The position numbers were made by a program, and so were the translations under genes. From NCBI GenBank assembly GCA_016787415.1, contig JAEUUT010000044.1, forward strand, positions 1 through 64,000: a stretch of DNA of 64,000 nucleotides, read 5' to 3'. A model generated the notes under the pieces. That model saw only the letters and a program-made list of their open reading frames with translations, did no database searches and was not told the origin of the DNA. The stretch's first letter is position 1; each line of letters starts with the position of its first letter. The DNA is from Saprospiraceae bacterium (GTDB taxonomy: Bacteria > Bacteroidota > Bacteroidia > Chitinophagales > Saprospiraceae). Of this stretch, positions 8,153 to 16,802 are shown one piece after another.

Positions 8153-8300
8153 TAAAAAGGGTTGATAAGGTTGATGAGGGTTGATATTCTGCCACTCGAT
8201 GAACTAAAAATTCTCCCTTACCCCGAGCCGCTTTTTATCAACCCTTATCAACCTTATCAACCCTCATCAACCTCATCAACCCTTTTTATCAACCCTCATC
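8140..8300. repeat. GGTTGATGAG hairpin with inverted core
   Basis: The left arm (8140-8185) has GATGAGGGTTGAT units and includes the TPR gene stop. The core (8191-8233) is present in the opposite orientation to its sisters: CCACTCGATGAAC...CTTACCCCGAGCCGC. The right arm (8234-8300) repeats TTATCAACC and CTCATCAACC and ends against the ATG of the next gene. Confidence 0.9.
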
Positions 8301-9089
8301 ATGCGTTCCATACTTTTTCTCCTTTCCCTCTCCCTCCTGCTGTCGGCCAAACAAACCGGCTGCAAACGCCATGCTACTGATACAAATGATAGTACAAGCA
8401 GTGCTACCAAAGCGCGCAGCAGCGATTTTCTGGTAAAAAAACTACAGGCCCGCGACCTGACGAAAGTAAAACAACTCAATGCTCAGGCCAAAGTATTTGT
8501 GGAAGGGGAAGGCCAGTCGATAGAAGCCAACGCCAACCTCATCTGGATACGGGATAGCGTGATGTGGTTGAATATCAAGAAGTTCGGCATTGAATTTGCA
8601 CGAGTACTGATCACGCGCGACTCGATTATCACACTCAATCGCCTGGAAAAAACCGTGTCGCAGCAATCCTTGTCGACACTGCAAAAGCAGTACAACCTGC
8701 CAGGCGGGTTCGGACTATTGCAACAAACCCTGCTGGCATCTGCCTGGTTGACGGAGGGCATGGCACTCGAATCGGATGTGGCCGACGGATTGCACCGGCT
8801 CAGGGGCAACGATGGTCAGTTGGGCGCCGATTACAGGCTAAGGGAAGGCAACTTTTTGCTCGCCAAGGAGTCATTTGTGCAGCAACGCGACGCTCGCGTA
8901 GTCTCGCTGGGCTTTGAAAACTACAAAAAAGTGCCTGATGCTCAATGGTTTCCATATCTTCGCCACATTGAAGCATTCAGTCCGGAGGCTGGAACCATGC
9001 GCCTCGAAATAGAATTTTCAGATGTCGAGATCAATGTACCGAAAAATTACCGATTCGAAATTCCCAGTCATTATGAACGGGTGGAATAA
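8301..9089 (+). CDS. DUF4292 exported protein
   Basis: A 262-residue exported protein of the DUF4292 family, which has a LolA/LppX-like half-barrel thought to hold lipids or contact outer-membrane lipoproteins. The N-terminus (MRSILFLLSLSLLL) is a signal sequence; a Cys follows in KQTGC but the lipobox is poor. The family pattern is visible: LNAQAKVFVEGEGQSIEANA, then IWIRDSVMWLNIKKFGIEFARVL split across two strands, and a C-terminal LEIEFSDVEINVPKNYRFEI. It is followed one base later by the EnvC-like gene; this DUF4292 then EnvC order recurs in Bacteroidota and suggests a shared envelope role. The start codon abuts the right arm of the hairpin. Confidence 0.8.
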   Translation: MRSILFLLSLSLLLSAKQTGCKRHATDTNDSTSSATKARSSDFLVKKLQARDLTKVKQLNAQAKVFVEGEGQSIEANANLIWIRDSVMWLNIKKFGIEFARVLITRDSIITLNRLEKTVSQQSLSTLQKQYNLPGGFGLLQQTLLASAWLTEGMALESDVADGLHRLRGNDGQLGADYRLREGNFLLAKESFVQQRDARVVSLGFENYKKVPDAQWFPYLRHIEAFSPEAGTMRLEIEFSDVEINVPKNYRFEIPSHYERVE

Positions 9090-9090
9090 C

Positions 9091-10392
9091 ATGCACCGGA
9101 TTCGCCTGCTCTTGCTGCTGCTATTGCTACCCATGCTGCTGTTGGCGCAATCGAAGAAAGAACTCGAAGAAAAACGCAAAAAAATCATCCGCGACATCAA
9201 TACGACCGAGCGGATGATCAAAAAAACGGCGCAGACACGTGAAGCCACTTACGACAAATATGTGGCCCTGCAAAGCCAGATTCAGAACCGGGAAACCCTC
9301 ATTCGCACGATTCAGGAAGAAGTAGAAGCCGCCGAGGAAAGCATTGTACGCAACCAGGATGTGATCGTTTCACTTGAAAAGGATATCGCGCAAATGCAGG
9401 AGGAATACGGTAAAATGGTGCGTAACGCCTTCCGAAGAAAAAGCCTGAGCAATCCGCTACTCTACATCCTTTCCGCAGAAAGCCTCAATCAGGCCTTCCG
9501 TCGCTGGTTGTTTTTACGCAAATACGACCGTTTCCGAAAACAACAGGCCGACGCCATTGCCGCTACACGGGAAATGCTGGCCCAAAAAATTCGTTCGATC
9601 AACGAAACGCGCCTTGAAAAAGAAAACCTGCTGGTATCCATCCAGAGCCAGAAAGCAACACTCTCCAATGAACTGGTGCAGAAGGACGAAACCTTGAAAT
9701 TTCTCAGCAAAGACGAGGAACGGCTCAAACAAGACCTTCAGAAAAAGCAAGTGGCCCACGAACAACTCAATCAGGCCATCGAGAATGTCATCCAGGAAGA
9801 AGTGCGCAAACGGGCCGAAGAGGCGCGCCGGGCCCCGCCCGTGGCTGCTGCGCCTGCCAAGCCGGAAAAAACAACCACGCCTTCTACCCCTACGCCCCAA
9901 CCCGCTGCCAAACCCGCTCAACCGGCCGTGGCTGCCGCGCCCGCCAATACCAAACCGGAAGCCGCTGAAGATGTGCAGTCGTTTGATTTCAGGCGCAACA
10001 AAGGCCGCCTGCCCTGGCCTGTCGAAAGCGGCTTTATTTCCAGGGGTTTCGGCAAACAACAACACCCTACGATCAAAAACATCAGTATCACCAACAACGG
10101 TATCGATATCCGCACTGAGGAATCGGCCGCCGTACGCGCCATTCATGAGGGCATCGTGGCAGGTGTGCAGTTTATTCCGGGACACGATTATACCGTCATT
10201 CTGCAACACGGCGATTACTACACCGTGTACACCAACCTCGCCGAAACCAGTCTGAAAAAAGGAGAAACCGTGCGGGCGAAACAGGTGATGGGCAGGGTCA
10301 GCACCAATCCTATCACCGGCGCTTCCGAGTTACATTTCGAACTCTGGCACGAGAAAGATAGGATCAATCCGGTGGGATGGATCAAGAAATGA
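9091..10392 (+). CDS. EnvC-like murein hydrolase activator (degenerate LytM)
   Basis: A 433-residue periplasmic protein. The start is MHRIRLL, one base after the previous stop, giving a signal peptide that ends LLLAQS. Residues about 20-250 are a long coiled coil (KKELEEKRKKIIRDINTTER onward), followed by a Pro/Ala/Lys-rich linker (about 250-310) and a C-terminal LytM/M23 domain. In active M23 enzymes zinc is held by H-x(3)-D and H-x-H motifs; here the first site reads NNGID (Asn for His) and the Y-x-H equivalent reads YTNL, while ELHFEL is kept. Loss of zinc ligands is the mark of EnvC/NlpD-type activators, which switch on amidases instead of cutting peptidoglycan. A role in cell separation is inferred from the family. 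Confidence 0.88.
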   Translation: MHRIRLLLLLLLLPMLLLAQSKKELEEKRKKIIRDINTTERMIKKTAQTREATYDKYVALQSQIQNRETLIRTIQEEVEAAEESIVRNQDVIVSLEKDIAQMQEEYGKMVRNAFRRKSLSNPLLYILSAESLNQAFRRWLFLRKYDRFRKQQADAIAATREMLAQKIRSINETRLEKENLLVSIQSQKATLSNELVQKDETLKFLSKDEERLKQDLQKKQVAHEQLNQAIENVIQEEVRKRAEEARRAPPVAAAPAKPEKTTTPSTPTPQPAAKPAQPAVAAAPANTKPEAAEDVQSFDFRRNKGRLPWPVESGFISRGFGKQQHPTIKNISITNNGIDIRTEESAAVRAIHEGIVAGVQFIPGHDYTVILQHGDYYTVYTNLAETSLKKGETVRAKQVMGRVSTNPITGASELHFELWHEKDRINPVGWIKK

Positions 10393-10508
10393 GTTATGAG
10401 GGATGAGTTATGAGTTATGAGTGTCGGTGCTGTACACCTGGCTTCATCATTGAAAAAGCCAGGTGTACAGCACCGACACTCATAACTCATAACTCATCCC
10501 TCATAACT
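10389..10508. repeat. ATGAGTTATGAG hairpin between convergent genes
   Basis: An almost perfect hairpin with arms of more than 50 bases: 10389-10443 and 10456-10508. The outer arm is ATGAGTTATGAGGGATGAG units; the inner arm is unique, GTGTCGGTGCTGTACACCTGG. The loop is only about 12 bases. The first unit contains the stop codon of the EnvC-like gene and the other end lies two bases from the stop of the Crp-like gene, so it may act as a bidirectional terminator. Confidence 0.92.
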
Positions 10509-10510
10509 TT

Positions 10511-11191
10511 TTAAGCCAGTTTCTCCATGTCCCGAATCAAAATACTGTTTCGGTTGAAGTAGATGAGGTTGGATTTGCGCAGGTCGTTGAGCACGGAAGT
10601 AACCGTCTGACGGCTTGTACCGGTCAGGTTGGCAATGTCCTGTTGCGTCAGGTGGTGCTTTACAAGGGTTTCATAACCTACCCGGCGGCCTTCCTTTCCG
10701 GCAGTTTCCACCAGAAATTCAATGATGCGTTCGCGGGCGTCTTTCAGCACGAGTTTGGCAAGCCGATCCTCCACCCGCTGAAGGCGCTGGGTGAGGTGGT
10801 GCATACAGGCGAAAACAAGTCGCTGGTTGTGTTGCATCAGTTGCTGAAAATCAGCAACGCGAATAGCCAGGTATTCCACATCGTCGTGCAAAGCCTGGGC
10901 ATAATCGCTGCGGCGGGTTTCGCCGGTGAGCGCCAGATCGCCAAACAGGATTTCCGGTTGGAGAATTTCCTTGATTACCTCGCGGCCCTCGGCTGAAAAT
11001 GTACCCGTCTTGACGCGGCCTTTCAGAAGAATGAACACATGCTCTGCAACCTCGTCAGGCATAAAAATAAACTGGAACTTGGCTACCCGGCGAAAGGTGG
11101 CAATGGAGGCAATTTGTTCCAGTTCGCTTGCTGACAAAGATGACAGCAGCGGGAGTTTGCCGAGAACATTCATTTTGCTACTCGTTTCCAT
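10511..11191 (-). CDS. Crp/Fnr-family transcriptional regulator
   Basis: A 226-residue regulator. Residues about 10-130 are the cyclic-nucleotide-binding-like beta barrel (FIFMPDEVAEHVFILLKGRV, EILQPEILFGDLAL), followed by the dimer helix (QLMQHNQRLVFACMHHLTQR) and a winged helix (HHLTQQDIANLTGTSRQTVT, LRKSNLIYFNRNSILI). There is no N-terminal Cys cluster, so it is not a classic Fe-S FNR, and the usual cAMP contacts are not obvious. The ATG at 11191 is chosen because it precedes the first conserved helix. A TACTTTTG -7 element at 11357-11364 predicts a leader of about 160 bases. Target genes are unknown. Confidence 0.9.
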   Translation of the reverse strand: METSSKMNVLGKLPLLSSLSASELEQIASIATFRRVAKFQFIFMPDEVAEHVFILLKGRVKTGTFSAEGREVIKEILQPEILFGDLALTGETRRSDYAQALHDDVEYLAIRVADFQQLMQHNQRLVFACMHHLTQRLQRVEDRLAKLVLKDARERIIEFLVETAGKEGRRVGYETLVKHHLTQQDIANLTGTSRQTVTSVLNDLRKSNLIYFNRNSILIRDMEKLA

Positions 11192-11356
11192 GGCGGCGTA
11201 GTTTTTGTAAGTAGTAGAGTGTTGTGTTTGATTGCGGTCAGAGAGTCCCTCTGGAATACATCGGTTTCTGGAGCAGTCAACATTACGCCTGTTGCAATAG
11301 TAAAGGATCAAAGTACCAGACCTGGATAAGTGGTCTTTTCTTATCAACTCATGATA

Positions 11357-11364
11357 CAAAAGTA
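11357..11364 (-). promoter_or_regulatory. Predicted -7 element (TACTTTTG) for the Crp-like gene
   Basis: An exact TAnnTTTG match. The sequence around it (ACTTTTGTATCAT) also occurs just before the candidate structured RNA at 44202. The remaining 11365-11707 spacer is AT-rich, with ATTCAATTATTT-type motifs and no gene seen. Confidence 0.5.
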
Positions 11365-11707
11365 ACCGTGTTATCTTTCAAAAAAAGAGACATTATTCAT
11401 GTATTGTCGAGAATTTTTATGATAAAAATAAAATTCAATTATTTGAAAATCAATTATTTAATATAATCATTTACAAATAAAAAAGTGTAACAAAACCATT
11501 TTCACGACAAAATATCTTCACCGTATAGCGGCATGGAACATGTTGAGTCAGGAAGCGTTACTTTTGCTGTTGAGTTTCGTTTTAATCGTTTTCCGCCTTG
11601 TTTCACACCGATTTCAGGCTGCAATTGGCTGATTGCAAATGCGCTTCACATCAAAAGCGCGCGTTTATCAGGTCGCCGATGCTCGTTTGTTCCCAGTTCT
11701 CAATACC

Positions 11708-14095
11708 ATGTCCATCCGCCATTATCCACTACCCCATTTAATCCTGATTGTGCTGTTGTGGCTGCTTTTTCAGGTAAATACAGCCGTGGGGCAGACGCCT
11801 TGCAGCAATCCGGTGAGTCTTTCGTCCATCCTTATTTCCAATGCCACCTGCAGCAATGCTACCGGCACGATCATTCTGAATCTGGGCAGCGGCGCTTATC
11901 AGTTTAACTGGACGCCCGCCGTTTCGGTATCCAATGTGGCTTCCAACCTGCAAGCAGGAACGTACCATGTAGAAGTTGTTCGGGCCGACAACCCCGATTG
12001 CACCCTCGATACTACTATTGTCGTCAATAATTCTAATGGCCCGGCAGTGCAAGTCAGCAGCATCGAACCTGCCAATTGCCTTGCAACCAACGGGAAGGTG
12101 ACGCTTTCGCCATTTGCCCTCACGTATACCTGGAGCAATGGAGAAACAGGCGCCATCAACGACGGGCTGGCCGCCGGGTGTTATTTCGTGACAGCCACCA
12201 ACGCCTCCGGTTGTTACTCGGTACACAAAATTTGTGTGCCCAATACCAACCCGCTGAACAGCAATGTAGTGGTGCTACAGAATGCAAAATGCGGTTTGCC
12301 CACCGGCGCGGCCAATGTCATTGTAAATGGCGGTTCGGGCCAGTACACCTATACCCTGGGGGCCGCTCCGCCTTTTACCGACCTGCAAGCCGCCTTGTAT
12401 TTCTGTGGTATTTCCGATGTCATCACGGGGTGTACCGATGAAGTTTCTTTCCTGATTGAAGATATTCCTGTAAATGCCACGCTGGAATTGATGCCCCAAA
12501 ATGTGCAGTGCCCCGGAGAAAACAACGGCTCGGTGAGTATTGCCCTGACGCCGGGCGATAATTTTGCTCTTCCCTATACCGCAGTAGTTCAGAATGCCCA
12601 GGGTGACGAAGTGACGCCAGGACAATTGCCGCCAGGCCAATATATTATTCATGTCAATGATGCCAGCGGCTGCCCTTTGCCTCCGGACACCTTTTTGATT
12701 CAAGCGCCACCACTGTTTGTGTCGCAGGCGCTGGTAGTACCAGGCAATTGCTTGCAAGGCGGGCAAATTTTACTGACCCTCTCAGGTGGCACAGGCCCCT
12801 TGCGGGTCGACTGGGCTGATTTACCTGGCAATAACAACCCGGAAGATCGACAGAATTTACTGCCGGGATTGTACTCCGCATCCGTATTCGACAGTTTGGG
12901 CTGCACTTTCTCGGTAAACCCTGTTCTGGTAACTTCTACCTGCGTGGGTATCGATACCGTTACGCTGGAGGTCTCAGCGGGCGCTACGGATACATTTTGT
13001 ATGGGCATTCCAGCGGGTGTACAGCCAGGGGCCGTTACTTTCTTTATGCAAGGCTCCGGCACCAATGTTGGCAGTTCGATTTATGGAAACTGGATACTGA
13101 AGCCCAACGGCTGTCTGCTGTATACGGCTGGAACGACCATGGGACAGGCTGTTGATACCATTTGCATTATCCGCGATGTGAATATTGCCGGACTGGATGA
13201 TACGGTTTGTGTGCTGGTGAATATTGTTCAGCAGGCATGTCTACCCATTCATACCTACCAGCCCGACGGAACGGGTACTGTTGCCTGGATGGTGAGCAAT
13301 TGCAATACTGATACATTGTTTTGCACAACCATTCCTTATGGTGAGTTTGCTTTCTGGTCGATTACCGATTTTCTACAACCACCCCAGTCAGTTATTCCTT
13401 GTGGCACTAATACCGGCGTAGAACTGGATACCGGCTTGCATATGCTACAAATCAGAAACCTGCAAAACACTTGTATCTACAACGTGCGGGTGCTGATCCA
13501 GTGCCCAATGGATACCATCATAACCCAGCCCGATACCACCTATGCTGTGCCCGATGCAGTGTACACCCAGCGGGGCGTACCTGTTTCAATCCCTCTGCTG
13601 GATAATGATATCATCATAGGCACAGCAGGAAATCTGGCCGGACTGGCAGCCCTTGAATTACTGAATGTACCGGCAGATGGCCAATACTCCTATCAGGCGA
13701 GTACGGGAATATTAACTTATTCGCCGGAGGAAAATCAATGTGCGCCGGCATCCTTCACCTATCAATTGACGGATACCCTGGGAAGACAGTCCGAGACAAC
13801 TGTCACGATCACAGTTATCTGCGATAAAATAGTGGTTTTCAATGGCATATCACCTAATGGCGACAACCTGAATGACGAATGGCACCTGCCCGGAATCGAG
13901 CAGTACCCCCTCAATGAAGTGCGTGTATTCAACCGCTGGGGCCAAATGGTGTTCGAGCGCATCGGTTATTCCAATGCTACCGGCTGGGATGGTCGCTGGA
14001 ATGGCCGCGACCTACCCGATGGTACGTATTATTACACAATTGACCTGAAGGATGGGTCGAAGGTGCTAAGTGGTTTTTTGCAAATACAACGATAA
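11708..14095 (+). CDS. Surface adhesin-like protein with T9SS type B sorting domain
   Basis: A 795-residue secreted protein starting MSIRHYPLPHLIL, with a signal peptide ending around AVGQ. Residues about 30-420 carry SprB/PKD-like repeats recognised by WSNG and FNWTP strands and short GxYxVxV turns, such as LQAGTYHVEV and LAAGCYFVTATNASGC. A cadherin-like Big_9-type segment follows (IPLLDNDIIIGTAG, then FTYQLTDTLGRQSETTVTIT). The C-terminal 85 residues are a gliding-motility CTD: FNGISPNGDNLNDEW, VRVFNRWGQMVFE, GWDGRWNGRDLPDGTYYY. That domain directs export through T9SS and attachment at the surface. It stands alone between a regulator and a convergent protease gene. Confidence 0.88.
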   Translation: MSIRHYPLPHLILIVLLWLLFQVNTAVGQTPCSNPVSLSSILISNATCSNATGTIILNLGSGAYQFNWTPAVSVSNVASNLQAGTYHVEVVRADNPDCTLDTTIVVNNSNGPAVQVSSIEPANCLATNGKVTLSPFALTYTWSNGETGAINDGLAAGCYFVTATNASGCYSVHKICVPNTNPLNSNVVVLQNAKCGLPTGAANVIVNGGSGQYTYTLGAAPPFTDLQAALYFCGISDVITGCTDEVSFLIEDIPVNATLELMPQNVQCPGENNGSVSIALTPGDNFALPYTAVVQNAQGDEVTPGQLPPGQYIIHVNDASGCPLPPDTFLIQAPPLFVSQALVVPGNCLQGGQILLTLSGGTGPLRVDWADLPGNNNPEDRQNLLPGLYSASVFDSLGCTFSVNPVLVTSTCVGIDTVTLEVSAGATDTFCMGIPAGVQPGAVTFFMQGSGTNVGSSIYGNWILKPNGCLLYTAGTTMGQAVDTICIIRDVNIAGLDDTVCVLVNIVQQACLPIHTYQPDGTGTVAWMVSNCNTDTLFCTTIPYGEFAFWSITDFLQPPQSVIPCGTNTGVELDTGLHMLQIRNLQNTCIYNVRVLIQCPMDTIITQPDTTYAVPDAVYTQRGVPVSIPLLDNDIIIGTAGNLAGLAALELLNVPADGQYSYQASTGILTYSPEENQCAPASFTYQLTDTLGRQSETTVTITVICDKIVVFNGISPNGDNLNDEWHLPGIEQYPLNEVRVFNRWGQMVFERIGYSNATGWDGRWNGRDLPDGTYYYTIDLKDGSKVLSGFLQIQR

Positions 14096-14098
14096 TAG

Positions 14099-14240
14099 AG
14101 GTGAGAGGTGAGAAGTGAGAAGTGAGAGTTCGTAGAGTGTACCGCTACGCTTCTGGTGATACAAAGAATAGAGCGGTACACTCTACGAACTCTCACTTCT
14201 CTCACCCTCTCACATCTCTCACCTCTCACTTCTCACCTCT
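14099..14240. repeat. GTGAGAG/GTGAGAA hairpin between convergent genes
   Basis: The left arm (14099-14147) is GGTGAGAAGTGAGAA-type units plus the unique stretch AGAGTTCGTAGAGTGTACCG. The right arm (14172-14240) is the complement with extra TCTCACCTCTCAC units. It reaches the stop of the S41 protease. Single-arm relatives lie at 18771-18846 and 26309-26334. Confidence 0.9.
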
Positions 14241-15867
14241 TAACGATAGGTTGTCCGCTCTTCAGCAACTGCTGCGCTTTTTCCACCGCGGGGTCGTCGT
14301 CGTTCAGCACGCGATACAGGCCTTCTTCCCGATACAGGGCTTTGGCGATGCGGGCCTTAAACTGGTGCTTGAGTTCGGCGCGGCATTTGGCGAGTTGAGC
14401 GGGTTGTGATTTGACGCCTTGTTTGTCGGCAAATGCAATGAGGGCATCAAAAACAGGGTCGCTGATTTGAAAATCGCGGACAAAACTATTCAAGTCGGCC
14501 GGGAGCAACTTACGGTCGTTTTGTTCGAGCCATCGTGCCACGAATTGTGGAATCAATTGGCGCATTTCAAAAAAGTAGTCACTGGCAAAAGACGTATCGA
14601 GCGGAATAAACACATCCGGGTATATGCCGCCTCCGCCGTACACCACCCTTCCCATGCCGGTGTAGTACTGGGTGCTATCGGCGATGGTGATCTTGGATGC
14701 GTCGGCCAGTTCGCCGCTTTTCAGGCGTCGTTCTGCCTCGTGGCTGTATTCTTCATTGTGTTTGTAAGCGCGTTGAATGCTACGTCCGCTGGGTGTGTAG
14801 TAGCGCGCTACAGTGAGGCGGAGAGCGCCGCCGTCGCCAAGCGGGTATTGTTCCTGCACCAGACCTTTTCCGAAGGAACGCCGCCCTACGACCCAGCCCC
14901 GATCCCAATCCTGAATAGCGCCCGCAACGATTTCACTGGCAGAAGCCGAGCCTTCATCAATCAATACGGCGATATTCTGGATATTAAAACGGGCGCGACC
15001 ATTGCTTTTGTAGTCGCGACGGGCTTCCGTACGGCCTTTGGTGTACACAAGTAACTTCCCTTCCGGAAAAAGTTGGCTCAGCAGGTCGGTCGCTTCATTG
15101 AGATAGCCGCCGGGGTTTCCTCGCAAGTCGAGCACAAGATTTTGAAGGCTTTTCTGATCTACCAGTGGTTGCAGGGCTTCCATAAACTCGCGGTAAGTCG
15201 TGGCGCTGAATCGATTCACCTTGATATACCCCGTGTGCTCGTCGAGCATATACGCTACATCGACGCTGTGAACCGGAATAACATCGCGGGTAATAGTAAA
15301 TGAACGCAGGCCTTTCTCCCGGCCGCGCTTGACGCCCAGGGCTACCTGCGTGCCTTTTTTTCCGCGCAGGTACCTGAAAATTTGCTTGTTTTCAATTTTA
15401 ACACCGGCTACAACCGTGTCGCCGATAGAAACGATCTTGTCGCCCGGGAGCATGCCTGCCATTTCGGAAGGGCCGCCTGGGAATACGGAAACGACTTGCA
15501 TGGTATCATCAACAAACACATATTCGATGCCTACGCCTTCAAATTCACCGCTCATGTCGTCTTCCACCGCCTGCAGTTCTTCCGGAGAAATGTACACGGA
15601 ATGCGGGTCAAGTTGCTCCAGCAAATGGTTGATAGCGCCTGTTTTCACGTCATCGATGTCAACCGAGTCGACGTATTTGGATTGTACATAGCGCAATATT
15701 TCGTCGAGCGTACCGCCCGACACGCTGCCGGGATTGCCCATTTGAAATAATACATCGTTGTTGTAACGCGGCAATTGCTGGCCGATGAACATACCAACGG
15801 TAAGCGCAGCAGCCAGCATCAGCGGCAGCCTGATTTGCCATTTGGGGGAATTTTCGTCTTGCATCAT
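14233..15867 (-). CDS. S41 family C-terminal processing peptidase (CtpA/Prc type)
   Basis: A 544-residue periplasmic serine protease that trims proteins from unstructured C-termini. The N-terminal signal anchor (LPLMLAAALTVGMFIGQQL) is followed by a helical cap, a PDZ domain (about 95-175, with VVSVFPGGPSEMAGMLPGDK) and the S41 fold. The catalytic Ser is in DEGSASASEIVAGA (around residue 306) and the Lys in SFGKGLVQEQ about 25 residues later; the LDLRGNPGGYL strand is conserved. About 130 residues after the core form a C-terminal helical region seen in Bacteroidota homologues. Its stop codon touches the neighbouring repeat arm. Confidence 0.93.
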   Translation of the reverse strand: MMQDENSPKWQIRLPLMLAAALTVGMFIGQQLPRYNNDVLFQMGNPGSVSGGTLDEILRYVQSKYVDSVDIDDVKTGAINHLLEQLDPHSVYISPEELQAVEDDMSGEFEGVGIEYVFVDDTMQVVSVFPGGPSEMAGMLPGDKIVSIGDTVVAGVKIENKQIFRYLRGKKGTQVALGVKRGREKGLRSFTITRDVIPVHSVDVAYMLDEHTGYIKVNRFSATTYREFMEALQPLVDQKSLQNLVLDLRGNPGGYLNEATDLLSQLFPEGKLLVYTKGRTEARRDYKSNGRARFNIQNIAVLIDEGSASASEIVAGAIQDWDRGWVVGRRSFGKGLVQEQYPLGDGGALRLTVARYYTPSGRSIQRAYKHNEEYSHEAERRLKSGELADASKITIADSTQYYTGMGRVVYGGGGIYPDVFIPLDTSFASDYFFEMRQLIPQFVARWLEQNDRKLLPADLNSFVRDFQISDPVFDALIAFADKQGVKSQPAQLAKCRAELKHQFKARIAKALYREEGLYRVLNDDDPAVEKAQQLLKSGQPIVKR

Positions 15868-16004
15868 ATACAGAGCAGTCTGTGTTTATTGCAGGTAAAT
15901 TATGAGTTTATCAAAACAATTGTACATTTGTTCAACTTTTTGCAAACATCATCCCGTTTACACCCGCATTAATTCAAAAAAAAGCATTCACTTACACTTC
16001 GGCC

Positions 16005-16478
16005 ATGGCAGAAAATCCTGACATTGATCAACTGGACAAGCAAATCCTGACAAAACTTATCGAGGACGGAAAAATACCGTACACCGATATTGCCAAACAA
16101 CTGTTTGTTTCCAGCGGCACCATCCACGTCCGGATGAAGAAAATGGAACAACTCGGCATCGTTAAAGGCTCTAGCCTGATCGTCGACTATCACAAATTGG
16201 GCTTCGATGTGACGGCTTTTCTGGGTATTTACCTCGATAAAAGTTCTTTGTACGACGAGGTGGCCGAACAACTCAAACAAATTTCAGAAGTGGTGGAAGC
16301 CAACTATACAACCGGCCTTTACAGCATCTTTGCCAAAATCGTGTGCAAAGATACGAACCACCTGCGCCTGATATTGCATGATAAAATCCAGAAAATATCA
16401 GGTATCCAGCGAACCGAGACTTTTATCTCCCTGGAACAAAGCATCAGCCGCCCGGTTCATTTTTTGGAAGGCGAGTAA
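16005..16478 (+). CDS. Lrp/AsnC-family transcriptional regulator
   Basis: A 157-residue regulator. Residues 5-65 are an AsnC-type winged helix (IDQLDKQILTKLIEDGKIPY, TDIAKQLFVSSGTIHVRMKK); residues 70-150 are the RAM effector domain (VDYHKLGFDVTAFLGIYLDK, EVVEANYTTGLYSIFAKIVC, FISLEQSISRPV). The family forms octameric discs and responds to amino acids. It is followed by CACGGAT-type repeats starting six bases after the stop. The ligand cannot be told from sequence. Confidence 0.92.
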   Translation: MAENPDIDQLDKQILTKLIEDGKIPYTDIAKQLFVSSGTIHVRMKKMEQLGIVKGSSLIVDYHKLGFDVTAFLGIYLDKSSLYDEVAEQLKQISEVVEANYTTGLYSIFAKIVCKDTNHLRLILHDKIQKISGIQRTETFISLEQSISRPVHFLEGE

Positions 16479-16483
16479 TTGCA

Positions 16484-16562
16484 ACACGGATGGCGCGGAA
16501 AAGAGCGGATTTTCACGGATTTTGCAACACGGATGGCGCGGATAGAGACGGATTTTCACGGA
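16484..16562. repeat. CACGGAT-type direct repeats (single arm)
   Basis: Two tandem copies of a phrase with ACACGGATGGCGCGG and GCGGATTTTCACGGATTTT, without a facing complement. The 324-base spacer to the cytochrome gene otherwise holds the TGATGACCGTTGAC repeats and no gene. Confidence 0.8.
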
Positions 16563-16732
16563 TTTTTTGGGGGATGTGGTGCATTTGGATTTATTCGGGT
16601 GCATACCTTTTATTGGTGTTGCACAAATAATTTGGCTACTGCCAACTAATTGCCAAAAACACTTGCCAAAATTTCCTTCGCGCACCGGACATTTGTTCGC
16701 ACTACAAACGCCTGTCGAAGGATGGCCGTCCA

Positions 16733-16784
16733 CTGATCACTGATGACTGATGACCGTTGACTGTCGACTGATGACCGTTGACTA
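16733..16784. repeat. TGATGACCGTTGAC direct repeats
   Basis: Tandem near-copies of CTGATGACCGTTGACT lie directly before the cytochrome gene, the same construction as the other phrase repeats but without a second arm. Confidence 0.75.
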
Positions 16785-16802
16785 CTTTCTGTTTATATTT
16801 TC